From Verrucomicrobiaceae bacterium E54 (lineage in GTDB: Bacteria > Verrucomicrobiota > Verrucomicrobiia > Verrucomicrobiales > Akkermansiaceae), in contig JAKZES010000042.1 of assembly GCA_022548915.1 (NCBI GenBank), forward strand, positions 1-48,766: 48,766 bases of DNA. Direction: 5' to 3'. Under the pieces are notes generated by a model. It searched no databases. It saw only the letters and a list, made by a program, of their open reading frames with translations, and was not told the origin of the DNA. Below are positions 32,836 to 41,333 of the stretch, piece by piece. Position 1 is the first letter of the stretch; each line of letters begins with the position of its first letter. Position numbers and translations under genes: made by a program.

Positions 32836-34770
32836 TTAGCGGAAGCGGATGCTTTTGGGATCGAATTTCCCTTCGCGGAGGCGCTGGATTTCCTCGGGCT
32901 CCCACCCGATGTCCTCGGCATATCCGGAGTCGGGATTGAGGAGGTCCATGAACCCCCGGATGCCGCCGCAGTCTTCCGGCGGGGCGATGCCGCGGCCGGC
33001 GAGGCAGGCGGGACCCGACTCGCCGGGCTGGGATTTCACCTTGTCTTCGAGCTGGATGAGATGGGTCCAGTTGTCACCGAAGTCGTAGATGTAGTGCAGC
33101 TTGGTGCCCTTGCGGGTGAAGATGTCCTTGAGCGGCGTGCGGTCTTCGGGAAGCTCGTCGTTTTCGGGGTCGGGGCCGATGCTGTGAATGAGGCGGCGGG
33201 CCTGGCGTTTCATGAAGGAGTGAAGGTGGTCGTCGTCCCAGTCGAAGAGGACCTGGATGGCGAAATGCAGGTCTTCGAAGGTGGCGTCGGTGGGGATGCT
33301 GAGGCGTCGCCAGATGGGAGGGCGGATGCGTTCGAGGTCGATGCGGAAGATGAAGCGTTCGCCGGTATCTCCCGTGCCGCGTTTCGCCAACTTGGATTTG
33401 CCGGGTTTCGGTCCTTGGACGAGCGCGGTGTGTGCGAAGAGGTCGGGATGGTCATCGAGCTTTCCGGCCTTGCCTGGGGTCGAGTCCTGATGGGCTGCGC
33501 CGAGGTTGCCGAGCACTCCCTGGAGGAAATCGCCGCCGCCTTCGACTTGGGCAATCCGCTCCATGAGGTCGGTCAATTCTTTCGGGGTGACTTGGTCGGG
33601 TGATGGCAGCCCGGCCATGATGGCATCGAATTTCTCGAGAGCCTCTTCGGAGAGCTGGTTGAGGGGATGGTCTTCCGCGAGGAGATCGTGCTGGTGGGTG
33701 AGGCCGCCGAGGACTTCGTCGAGTTGTGGCAGGTCATCTTGGAGGGCGGTCTTCAGGCGCGGGATGCCGCTGAAGACCTTGTCGGCGAGGGGCGAGCGGA
33801 CCTTCAGGGTGGCGGGCAGGTGGCCGGTCTCGGAGGCGGCCTTGAGCAGGCACTTGCGGAGGCCAACTTCGATGGGCTCGGTGCAGGGGAGGAGTTGCGC
33901 GCCGAGGGCGAAGCCGGTGGTTTCACTGGCGATGGCGTGGAGCATGAGCCAGGTGGGGCGGCCTCCGATGAAGACGGCCTTGCCGAAGTAGTTGTTGCCG
34001 ATCTGCCAGGTCTCGTCTTTCTGGATCGGAAAGGCGTCGAGGCGGGCGGGGAAGAGTTCGTCGGTGAGATAGGTGTCGGGTGCATCGACCTCGGGGAAGC
34101 GGATGGTGGTGAGCTCCCAGTCGGCGGCGCGGGCGCGGTCCTTGTTTTCCGGAAGCCGGTAGCATGGGATCCACGGCATGAGGTCGCCGGGCTCGTGCTG
34201 ATAGCATTTGTGGGGCAGCTTTTTCCACTGCTTCAGGAAACGGGGGACCAGGCGGAGGGCGTCGAGGATCCAGCGGGCCTCGCTTTCATCGGGATGCCAG
34301 TTGACGCAGCCGGGGTGGGTGGCGCGGAAGAGGAAGGAGTCGAGATGATCGGGCTCGAAATCGGGATCGACGAAGGTGTCGTTGCGGTCCATGTCGGTCT
34401 CGTCGAGATCGTCCGTGTTGAAGGCGACGAACTCGCAGGAGACCATGCGCTGGCGGTATTGGCCGAGTTGGGTGTTCGGGGCACCGTTGTGGATGAAGTC
34501 GTTCCAGAAGCGGATGCCTTCGTCGGGGAGGTAAACCTGGACGGCGTAGAACTGCCGGGCCGCGCCCATGATGGCGACGATGTGGGTCGCGCCGGTGTCG
34601 GGATCGACGATGACGAACCAGTCGGTGTCGTGGAGTTTTTCCCAAGGCCGGGCCTTCAGGGTTTCGGCGGCGGCGGCGAAGAGTTGCTCGAGGAGGGGAT
34701 CGGGCAGCGCGGCGACGACGGGTTCGCCATCGGAGTCCGGGGCGTGGGGAAGCGGCAGGTCGAAGATCAT
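32836..34770 (-). CDS. Large protein with C-terminal pRiA4b ORF-3-like domain
   Basis: The 644-residue product ends in a pRiA4b ORF-3-like domain (about 473-644): FIFRIDLERIRPPIWRRLSI, FEDLHFAIQVLFDWDDDHLH, YIYDFGDNWTHLIQLED, CGGIRGFMDLLN. This domain, seen in IS1096 passenger proteins and plasmids, has no settled function. The N-terminal part (about 10-300) carries two further domains of unknown role; WFVIVDPDTGATHIVAIMG and SCEFVAFNTDDLDETDMD recall domains catalogued as DUF7309 and DUF6930, which I cannot confirm. The start at 34770 (MIFDLPLPHAP) avoids overlap with the neighbour. It is co-directional with the helicase-C-like gene 52 bp upstream. Confidence 0.7.
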   Translation of the reverse strand: MIFDLPLPHAPDSDGEPVVAALPDPLLEQLFAAAAETLKARPWEKLHDTDWFVIVDPDTGATHIVAIMGAARQFYAVQVYLPDEGIRFWNDFIHNGAPNTQLGQYRQRMVSCEFVAFNTDDLDETDMDRNDTFVDPDFEPDHLDSFLFRATHPGCVNWHPDESEARWILDALRLVPRFLKQWKKLPHKCYQHEPGDLMPWIPCYRLPENKDRARAADWELTTIRFPEVDAPDTYLTDELFPARLDAFPIQKDETWQIGNNYFGKAVFIGGRPTWLMLHAIASETTGFALGAQLLPCTEPIEVGLRKCLLKAASETGHLPATLKVRSPLADKVFSGIPRLKTALQDDLPQLDEVLGGLTHQHDLLAEDHPLNQLSEEALEKFDAIMAGLPSPDQVTPKELTDLMERIAQVEGGGDFLQGVLGNLGAAHQDSTPGKAGKLDDHPDLFAHTALVQGPKPGKSKLAKRGTGDTGERFIFRIDLERIRPPIWRRLSIPTDATFEDLHFAIQVLFDWDDDHLHSFMKRQARRLIHSIGPDPENDELPEDRTPLKDIFTRKGTKLHYIYDFGDNWTHLIQLEDKVKSQPGESGPACLAGRGIAPPEDCGGIRGFMDLLNPDSGYAEDIGWEPEEIQRLREGKFDPKSIRFR

Positions 34771-34822
34771 GCGGGCGGGGAAATCATGCGGCGGAGGCGG
34801 GTGATGGGAAGTGTGAATCGAG

Positions 34823-36610
34823 CTAGCGAATGCCCAGGCCGAGCAGGCGGACCTGTTTGCGGAATCTGGCGAGCTTGTCCTCGCGTATGGCCAGCGTGGT
34901 TTCCCCGGCGCGGAGGCAGATGCCTGTGAGCTCCTTGGCACCGGCGATCATCTCGGCGGTGGCAGCATCGCGGCACTCGAAAAGCACCGCGCTGCCGGAC
35001 TGGCGCACGGCAGCACCGTTGTCGCGGGCCTGCTTGAGGAAGGCGACCACCGTCTCCGGCAGGGGCTGATCGTCGCGCTCTTCGAGGAAACGCGCGAAGT
35101 CATCCGGCCCGCGACCCGATTCGACCGCTTCGATCGCGCGACCTTCATCGAGGCGGAAGACGCCCTCGCCCGTCGGCTCGGCCCAGGTTTCGAGCTGCAA
35201 TCGCTCGCCAGCGGTGAGATTTCCCGAAACCACGCGGATGCTGCGGTTTCCCAGGACCGTGAGGCGTGCTTGGGCGATGGGCTGGGTCGGCTTGAAGGAA
35301 GCATGCCCGCCGCCGAGCACATGCTGACCGAGAGGGTTGATGCGAAAGGCCCGCAGTCCGTCGTAGCGGGACAGCCACGCGTAATCGTCCATGCCCCAGT
35401 TATCCACCGGGCGGACTCGATCCGGAATGGTGTAGGCGATATCGACGAGGCCGAGGGTGGCGGCGTGCTCCATGAGCACGCACATGAGGTAGCGATCCTG
35501 CAACACGGCCCATCCGCCGTATCCATCATACCCGAGCGAGCCGTATTCCCGATCGCAGATGTAGAGTTTCCAAGGATCGGAAGACACCTCGAAGAGGTGG
35601 CCGTTCGCGCGCATGAAGCGGGAGAAGTCGTCGAAGGCCATCCACTCTCCTGCCGGGCACTTGCCGAGGGCTTCGAGCAGTGCCGCGCGGCGGGGCGCCC
35701 GGGCGGTAAGCGAGCCCTTCACCGATTGGCCCTTGATCACGTCGATCCGGTTGAACTCATCATACGCCTGGTTGGTGATCCACTTCCGCCAGATGTCCAC
35801 GGCGGCCTCCCAGGCGGGCTTTTCCACGGCGCAGAGGCCCTGCGGAGTGAGCGAGGACTTCGTGCCCTTCATCGCGATGAGTCCGGCAGCGTGGAGCATC
35901 CGTGTCCAGCCGACCGGTTTGATCGGACCGATCTCCTGCTGCCACGGTTTGCGGTTCGGGATGCGGCTGAGTTCGGGTGGAAACCAATCGCCGCCCGTCA
36001 GCGCGGCCTCGATGCCGGGGAGGGAGCCTTTCGAAGGCATCGCGGTCTTCGCTCCGAACCCCAGTTTGCCCATGGCGGCCAGCCGCAGCAGTGCGCCGAG
36101 ATCCGCAAGGGCCTCGGCTTCGGTGTGCCGGACCATGAGTCCATCCTTCGCAGCAGGTTCCGGCACGCTGGGCATGGTGAGGGCGGGTGGCGGCGGCACG
36201 AAGGCCCGCAGGCGCTCCGCCAGGTCGGATGGGATCACCCGGGCGCGCGGGCGCTTTTCCGGATAGAAGAACACGTTCAGAAAGGTCGAGTTTTGCGGCG
36301 TCTGGTAACGATCATGATACCGGGATTGCCCGGAGGTCGTGAAAAAGCTGGCGTCACTTCCATACTTCGCGGCGAAGCGCACGGAATCGTGCCGACCGCT
36401 GGAACCATGCGCTGCCTCGCTCACCGCGTGCCGCGCCGTTTCGTCCAGCGTGCCCCACACCGCCGCAAGACCATCCCCGTCGAGCGCGGCTTTGATGCCG
36501 TCGATAATCTCGGCCTTGCGCGTCGCCTTCGACCCCGGGACGAGAAACTTGAGGCGGTAGCGGAGTTCATCGACCGTCAGATCCCAAAGGGTGTCGTGCA
36601 GTGTCGGCAT
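34823..36610 (-). CDS. Helicase-C-terminal-like protein with SAP-like N-terminus (no motor domain)
   Basis: The 595-residue product starts MPTLHDTLWDLTVDELRYRL followed by a Lys/Ile helix pair (GSKATRKAEIIDGIKAAL), similar to a SAP DNA-binding module. The C-terminal ~170 residues (GERLQLETWAEPTGEGVFRL, DQPLPETVVAFLKQARDN, VLFECRDAATAEMIAGAKEL) resemble the XPB/Ssl2-type helicase C-terminal domain (Helicase_C_3) seen in actinobacterial helicase-associated proteins. No Walker A or B motif is present, so it is not itself a helicase. A nucleic-acid-binding partner role is possible. The start at 36610 is supported by the SAP-like start; an in-frame ATG at 36778 would overlap the divergent gene. 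Confidence 0.55.
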   Translation of the reverse strand: MPTLHDTLWDLTVDELRYRLKFLVPGSKATRKAEIIDGIKAALDGDGLAAVWGTLDETARHAVSEAAHGSSGRHDSVRFAAKYGSDASFFTTSGQSRYHDRYQTPQNSTFLNVFFYPEKRPRARVIPSDLAERLRAFVPPPPALTMPSVPEPAAKDGLMVRHTEAEALADLGALLRLAAMGKLGFGAKTAMPSKGSLPGIEAALTGGDWFPPELSRIPNRKPWQQEIGPIKPVGWTRMLHAAGLIAMKGTKSSLTPQGLCAVEKPAWEAAVDIWRKWITNQAYDEFNRIDVIKGQSVKGSLTARAPRRAALLEALGKCPAGEWMAFDDFSRFMRANGHLFEVSSDPWKLYICDREYGSLGYDGYGGWAVLQDRYLMCVLMEHAATLGLVDIAYTIPDRVRPVDNWGMDDYAWLSRYDGLRAFRINPLGQHVLGGGHASFKPTQPIAQARLTVLGNRSIRVVSGNLTAGERLQLETWAEPTGEGVFRLDEGRAIEAVESGRGPDDFARFLEERDDQPLPETVVAFLKQARDNGAAVRQSGSAVLFECRDAATAEMIAGAKELTGICLRAGETTLAIREDKLARFRKQVRLLGLGIR

Positions 36611-36755
36611 GCTCTGAGACTTCTGGGACGGCGCGGAGATGGCAAATCGTTTTCCATGCCGCCCGCCAGGGAAACCTCCGCCTTCGTGCTTGCCCGACCC
36701 CCGCCGGATTTGAAATCTCCTGTTCCTGCCCGGCTGCACTCTCACTGAGAACCCC

Positions 36756-37172
36756 ATGTCCTCCCTGCCCAAGCTCACCGTCGCGAACTACCGGGAGTTC
36801 AAGGATTACCCGAAGATCGTGGCGACCGTGCCGCGCATCCTTGCCCGCAAGCGCTTCGTCGCCCCGGTGGAGCTTTTCGTGGAAATGGGCCTCTTGCGGC
36901 CTGCGGATCTCGAAAGCTGGAAACGCGGCCAGGTGCCCTGCCTGGAGCGCGTCATCCGCTGCAACCTCACCCGGGCCGGCCGCATCCTGCGTTTGCTCCG
37001 TTTCCACGCCCACGATCTCAAGCTCAAGCCCTCGCACACGGTCTATCACCACCGCAAACACCCGCTGCGATTCTCCCGCAGCGGCGAACCCAAGCTCGAA
37101 GAAGCCTATTCCAGGCACTTCGTCGTCTTGGGAAAGCGTGATGACCTGCCTTCTCCGCCGGGCGCCCGATGA
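36756..37172 (+). CDS. Conserved small basic protein of unknown function
   Basis: The 138-residue product (MSSLPKLTVANYREFKDYPK at the start) is basic and mostly helical, with RFVAPVELFVEMGLLRPADL, LKLKPSHTVYHHRK and LRFSRSGEPKLEEAYSRHFV. I believe similar short proteins with the LKPSHTVY and LRFSxTGxPxLEEAY phrases occur in many bacteria without assigned function. No signal peptide, membrane segment or metal motif is seen. It is divergent from the SAP/helicase-C-like gene with 145 bp between. The following 107 bp to 37279 hold nothing I recognise. Confidence 0.7.
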   Translation: MSSLPKLTVANYREFKDYPKIVATVPRILARKRFVAPVELFVEMGLLRPADLESWKRGQVPCLERVIRCNLTRAGRILRLLRFHAHDLKLKPSHTVYHHRKHPLRFSRSGEPKLEEAYSRHFVVLGKRDDLPSPPGAR

Positions 37173-37279
37173 TCGGTTCATGTTCGGCAGGGCATGCCGG
37201 CGTTCCCCGACGAGCACGGAAATCCCGAGAGTTTCGACGGGATCAGGCCACGCGGATGGAAGTCACAGCCGCTGTTAGA

Positions 37280-39256
37280 TCAGGGCCAGTGGCGGGAGAA
37301 AATGACGAGCCGGCGGGCGGCGCGGGTGGTGGCCATGTAGAGGAGGCGGGTGTGGGCGGCGGCGCGCTCGGCGCGGGACTCGGGATCGAGACGGGGGTCG
37401 CCCTCGGCTTCGAGCAGGGAGTCGATGCCGAGGAGGAAGACCACGGCGGCTTCGAGGCCGGTGGCGGAGTGGAAGCGGGCGATGGAGCAGAAGGGACCGG
37501 CGGGCGGGTCGCCGCGGTCGTCGAGGTCGGCGACCTCGCCGGCACCGAGTTTCGCGCGGAGCAGGGCGGTCACGCTGCGGGTGGCGCTGCTCTCGGCGTG
37601 GAGGATGAGGATGCTGCCGCGGAGCTGCGGGCTTTCCTCGCGCAGTCGGGAAAGCTCGTCGCCGAGTTGGCGCAGCGCGGCCTGGGGATGAAGGCGGAGG
37701 ATGGCGGGATCCTCGCCGTCCTCCTCGATGGCATCGAGCTCGTCGTCGGTCGGCGGGTCGAGGTCGTCCGCGGTGTCGGGGTGAAGGGCGCGGCGGCGCT
37801 CGACGAGTTCGCGGGCGAACTCGAGGATGCGGCGGGTCGATCGGTAGGGTTTGGCGAGGCGGTTCGAGCGGCCGCGGACATCGATGCCGGCGGCGGCCCA
37901 GCTTTCACGGCGCTTGAGGAATCCCTGGGTGGGATCGGCGGCCATGAAGAGCTGACCGCCGGCTGCCAGCGAGGCGAGGACCGGCTCGAACCAGACCTTG
38001 GCGAAGAACTGCGCCTCGTCGATGAAGATGAAGTCGTATTTCCGTAGTAGTTCCGGGTGGCACCGGGCGTGGTCGCGGAAGCGCAGGGCCTGCTCGTGCC
38101 AGTCGCTTTCGTCCGCTCGCTCCATGCTCTCGCGATGACGACCCAGCAGATTCCAGATCGCGCGGCGCTGCTCGGGGCCGAGGCGCTTCAGCCGGCCGGA
38201 GCGATCGAGCGCGAGGTACTCGTCGAGAGTGTCGATGCCGAGGTCGCGGAGGTATCCGATCTCCTCGGCGATGAAGGCGGGGGTGAGCCTGCCGAAGTCG
38301 CGGTCCCGCATCAGGGCGCGGACCCGCTCCTCCATCTGGTAATCGTGCACCATGCCTCCGGGCCGGTGGGGCGACTGGCTTCGCGCCCACGAGAAGAAGG
38401 TGCGCCATTCGATGCGGGTCGCGCGACCGGCGGCGGTGGTGAGGCGGCGCTTGAGTTCGCCGTTGATGGGTCGGTTGTGGGTCAGGACGAGCAGGCGGGC
38501 GCCGCGATTGAGGCGGGCGGCGAGCAGGGCGCGGTGGAGCAGGACGAGCGACTTGCCGCAGCCGGCGGGGCCGGTGATCAGGCGGGTCTCGAAGCGGCGC
38601 GCCTCCATTTCGAGCTCGCGCGGCAGCTCGACTTCGAGCTTGGCGAGCGACTCCTGGGCGAGGTCGAGGAACGCGGGCGGCAGGGATTCCCCGGCGCCGC
38701 GGCGGGCGAGGGGGACCCGCGCGGCGGGCGTGGCGATCACGGACTCGGGCGTGAAGCGGGCCCGCAGTCGCAGCAGGACCGGTTGGGGCACCGCGGACTC
38801 GGCGAGGGACTTGAGGTGTTCGCCGAAGTCGTCGGCGTTGCGTTGCTTGAGCCCGAGGAAGGTGACCCCGGTGTCCGCCGAGCGGAGCTTTTCGATCGCG
38901 TCGATCGATCCCTCGTCGACGTTCGGGAACACCAGCAGGCAGCGGACGAGGCCGTGGTCGTCCGGGTCGAGCAGCTCGCGGAATCCCGCCGACTCCTCCA
39001 GCGACTCGGCGGTGACCTTTTCCCCGTCGAGAAAGTCCGGCTGGAGGGCTCGATCGGCGAGCTCCTGGCTGGTGTCGGCGACCTTGATGAGGAACGCGTG
39101 CCGGCCGCGCCAAAGTACGAGGAATCCCGGAGTTTGCAGCGGGTCCATCCGCAGCCAGATCTGGAACCCGTCATCGAGCTTCCGCAGCAGGCGGAACATC
39201 GTCTGCACCGACTTGCGCGCGGAGGCGGGCGGTCTGTCCGGGATCATCACCGCCAT
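37280..39256 (-). CDS. SF1 helicase (UvrD/DUF2075-like) with extra N-terminal domain
   Basis: The 658-residue product has Walker A GPAGCGKS (229-236), Walker B FIFIDEAQFF (409-418), a motif III-like MAADPTQGFLKRRESW, a motif IV-like KPYRSTRRILEFA and motif VI MATTRAARRLVIF. Residues 1-190 form a separate module (FLVLWRGRHAFLIKVADTSQ, RCLLVFPNVDEGS) that recalls NERD-type nuclease-related domains fused to SF1 helicases, but clear catalytic residues are lacking. Its ATG overlaps the stop codon of the preceding helicase gene by one base (TGATG), so translation is coupled and the two proteins probably work together. The second in-frame ATG (39247) is less likely. Confidence 0.82.
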   Translation of the reverse strand: MAVMIPDRPPASARKSVQTMFRLLRKLDDGFQIWLRMDPLQTPGFLVLWRGRHAFLIKVADTSQELADRALQPDFLDGEKVTAESLEESAGFRELLDPDDHGLVRCLLVFPNVDEGSIDAIEKLRSADTGVTFLGLKQRNADDFGEHLKSLAESAVPQPVLLRLRARFTPESVIATPAARVPLARRGAGESLPPAFLDLAQESLAKLEVELPRELEMEARRFETRLITGPAGCGKSLVLLHRALLAARLNRGARLLVLTHNRPINGELKRRLTTAAGRATRIEWRTFFSWARSQSPHRPGGMVHDYQMEERVRALMRDRDFGRLTPAFIAEEIGYLRDLGIDTLDEYLALDRSGRLKRLGPEQRRAIWNLLGRHRESMERADESDWHEQALRFRDHARCHPELLRKYDFIFIDEAQFFAKVWFEPVLASLAAGGQLFMAADPTQGFLKRRESWAAAGIDVRGRSNRLAKPYRSTRRILEFARELVERRRALHPDTADDLDPPTDDELDAIEEDGEDPAILRLHPQAALRQLGDELSRLREESPQLRGSILILHAESSATRSVTALLRAKLGAGEVADLDDRGDPPAGPFCSIARFHSATGLEAAVVFLLGIDSLLEAEGDPRLDPESRAERAAAHTRLLYMATTRAARRLVIFSRHWP

Positions 39257-41040
39257 CAGCCACCTCCTTCCGTTTCGGATGTGATGCCGGCGGATCGCGC
39301 GACCTCGCGATGCCATGAGGAAAAGCACACAGCACCCGGATCGCCGCCGTCGGCGAGGGATTCGGCGGCGTCGAGGAGCCCACGCGAGGCGACGACGATG
39401 AGCTTCCGGCGGGCACGTGTGACGGCGACATTCCAGCGCTCCGGCTGAAACAGGAAGCCGGCCAGGTGGCGGACCCATTCCGGCCGGGCGGCGGCGAGGC
39501 TGACGAGGATGACCTCGCGTTCCTGCCCCTGGAACCGCTCCACGGTGTCCACCGTGACCAGGCGGTGCAGCGAGGCGGTTTCCGCCGGGATCCGGAGCAC
39601 CGCCCGGATCGCCGCCGCCTGTGCGCGGAAGGGCGTGATCACGCCGATGTCTCCGGGGCCGACACCGCCGCGGACGAGTTCACGAACGAGATCGACCACG
39701 GTCTGCGCCTCCGCCTCGGAGCGGACGGTCGCACGGTCATCGCCGGAGAGGACGAGTCCGACGGCATTTCCGCCGAGAAGCACCGGGTGGCTGGGCGGGG
39801 GATCGAGGAGGAGCCGACGGTTGGTGCGGCAGGTCAGGCGTCCGCCGTAGAAGGTGGCGGAAGGCCATGCCGCGAGCTGCTCGTTCAGCCGCCACGTTTC
39901 CTCGAGCATCGTTTCGAAACCGCGGTTCTTGAGCAGCCGGAAGATGGAGGACTCCGCCGCTTCCCGTCCGCTGCCGGAGATCATCACCGGCGGCAGCTGG
40001 CAGTCGTCGCCGAAGAAAAGCCAGCGCTCGCCGTGGAGCATGGCCATGACCGCGATCATCACGGTGACCTGCGAGGCTTCATCGATCACCACCGTGTCGA
40101 ACTCCACCTCGCGAAGCCCGGTGAAACTCGACCACAGGGCGAAGGGGGTGGCGCCGACGACACAGGCATCGGCTTCCTCGATGAGCCCACTGTCGGCGAA
40201 AGTCTCGAAATGCTCGATGTCGCCACGGGCGAGCATCGCGGGGCCGATCTTCACCACCCTGACCGAGTCGGGCAGCAGCCTGCGGCAGCCTTCGAGCGCG
40301 TGCTGGATCGCGCGGTGGGTCGGACCGGTCACAAGGACGCGCTCGCCGTTCCCGACGAGACGCCGCACGACTTCCGCGAGCACGAAGGTCTTGCCGGTGC
40401 CGGGGGGACCTTGGACGAGGTAGCCGTCGTGGGTGGCCACGCAGGCGGCGATGGCATCCTGCTGGGAATCATGCCAGAGGACATCACGCGGCGCATCCTC
40501 GTCCTCGAACTCGTCCATGGTGGTCGTGAAAAGCCCGCCGTCCATTTCGCCGCCGCTGTCCCCGAGCAGGAAAGGCAGGACCTTCTCGCGACCGCGCACC
40601 GTTTCGGCCAGCGCGCGGGTGGCCTGCTCGTAGCGGTCGCTCAGATCGACGAAATCGCGGTCGAGCACCCAGCCCTCCGAGCCGGGGTCGGGCATCTCGC
40701 CCCACCAGCGCCACAGATGAAGTCCGTCGTCGTCCTCGCCGAGGTGGATGAACTTCCCCGTCGGCGCGAGTGGGTGGTCCTGGCTGAGGCAAAGGAAGTC
40801 GCCTTCGCGAAACCGGCAGGCGTCGGCATCGACCGGTACCACGAGGAGTTGGTGGTTGCCGGTTATCCGGAAGCTGGAGATCCGGAGCGCATTCCCGTCC
40901 GAGAGTCGTTCCGCCAGCGGGGTGCGCCAGAGTTCCTCGACCTCCGTACGCTGTGCCCGAAGCTCACGTCGCCAGCCGGACTCAAGGTTTTCCAGCCATG
41001 CCGAGCGTTGCGCGTCCCCGTCCATCGTTGACGCAAGCAT
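39256..41040 (-). CDS. SF1 helicase of the Upf1/Dna2-like (AAA_11/AAA_12) type
   Basis: The 594-residue product has a Q-motif region (WHDSQQDAIAACVATH), Walker A GPPGTGKT (211-218), Walker B DEASQ (320-324), motif III GDDCQLPPV (344-352), motif V VDTVERFQGQEREVILVSL and motif VI WNVAVTRARRKLIVV. Residues 1-185 include a probable beta-barrel (ITGNHQLLVVPVDADACRFR, GDFLCLSQDHPLAPTGKFIH) as in Upf1-like enzymes. It would translocate 5' to 3' on DNA or RNA. Being first in a two-helicase operon without any housekeeping neighbour, it may be part of a defence or repair module. Start could be 41040 or ATG 41025. Confidence 0.85.
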   Translation of the reverse strand: MLASTMDGDAQRSAWLENLESGWRRELRAQRTEVEELWRTPLAERLSDGNALRISSFRITGNHQLLVVPVDADACRFREGDFLCLSQDHPLAPTGKFIHLGEDDDGLHLWRWWGEMPDPGSEGWVLDRDFVDLSDRYEQATRALAETVRGREKVLPFLLGDSGGEMDGGLFTTTMDEFEDEDAPRDVLWHDSQQDAIAACVATHDGYLVQGPPGTGKTFVLAEVVRRLVGNGERVLVTGPTHRAIQHALEGCRRLLPDSVRVVKIGPAMLARGDIEHFETFADSGLIEEADACVVGATPFALWSSFTGLREVEFDTVVIDEASQVTVMIAVMAMLHGERWLFFGDDCQLPPVMISGSGREAAESSIFRLLKNRGFETMLEETWRLNEQLAAWPSATFYGGRLTCRTNRRLLLDPPPSHPVLLGGNAVGLVLSGDDRATVRSEAEAQTVVDLVRELVRGGVGPGDIGVITPFRAQAAAIRAVLRIPAETASLHRLVTVDTVERFQGQEREVILVSLAAARPEWVRHLAGFLFQPERWNVAVTRARRKLIVVASRGLLDAAESLADGGDPGAVCFSSWHREVARSAGITSETEGGG

Positions 41041-41262
41041 TCCAAGTCGGACGCTCGCGAGGAAGGCGAAAGCCTCACGCGAAGGCGCGGGGTGCCCGGA
41101 CCCGCGATCTTCTGTGTCAGCGGACGCTGGAGTGTGATCCGGTCGGCCGGGGGCTGAGGTCCATTCCGGAAAAGGGGCAATTCAAAGGAGTTTTCCGTGC
41201 CGCCAAGGCTTCAAAAAGGGGCTGGCAGGCTGGGGGTGATGGGAGCGATTTCGCTATCAGCA

Positions 41263-41292
41263 TTGACCAAAGCTCCCGGATCTTGGTTTAAC
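41263..41292 (+). promoter_or_regulatory. Candidate promoter of the glutamate synthase operon
   Basis: TTGACC (41263-41268) and TTTAAC (41287-41292) are separated by 18 bases and lie 41 bases ahead of the gltB ATG. No clear Shine-Dalgarno sequence precedes the start. The rest of 41041-41333 shows nothing definite; in particular I find no recognisable riboswitch. Confidence 0.4.
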
Positions 41293-41333
41293 CCAGCCCC
41301 CCTGACTCCCCAAAACCGTTTTTAGTCACCCTG

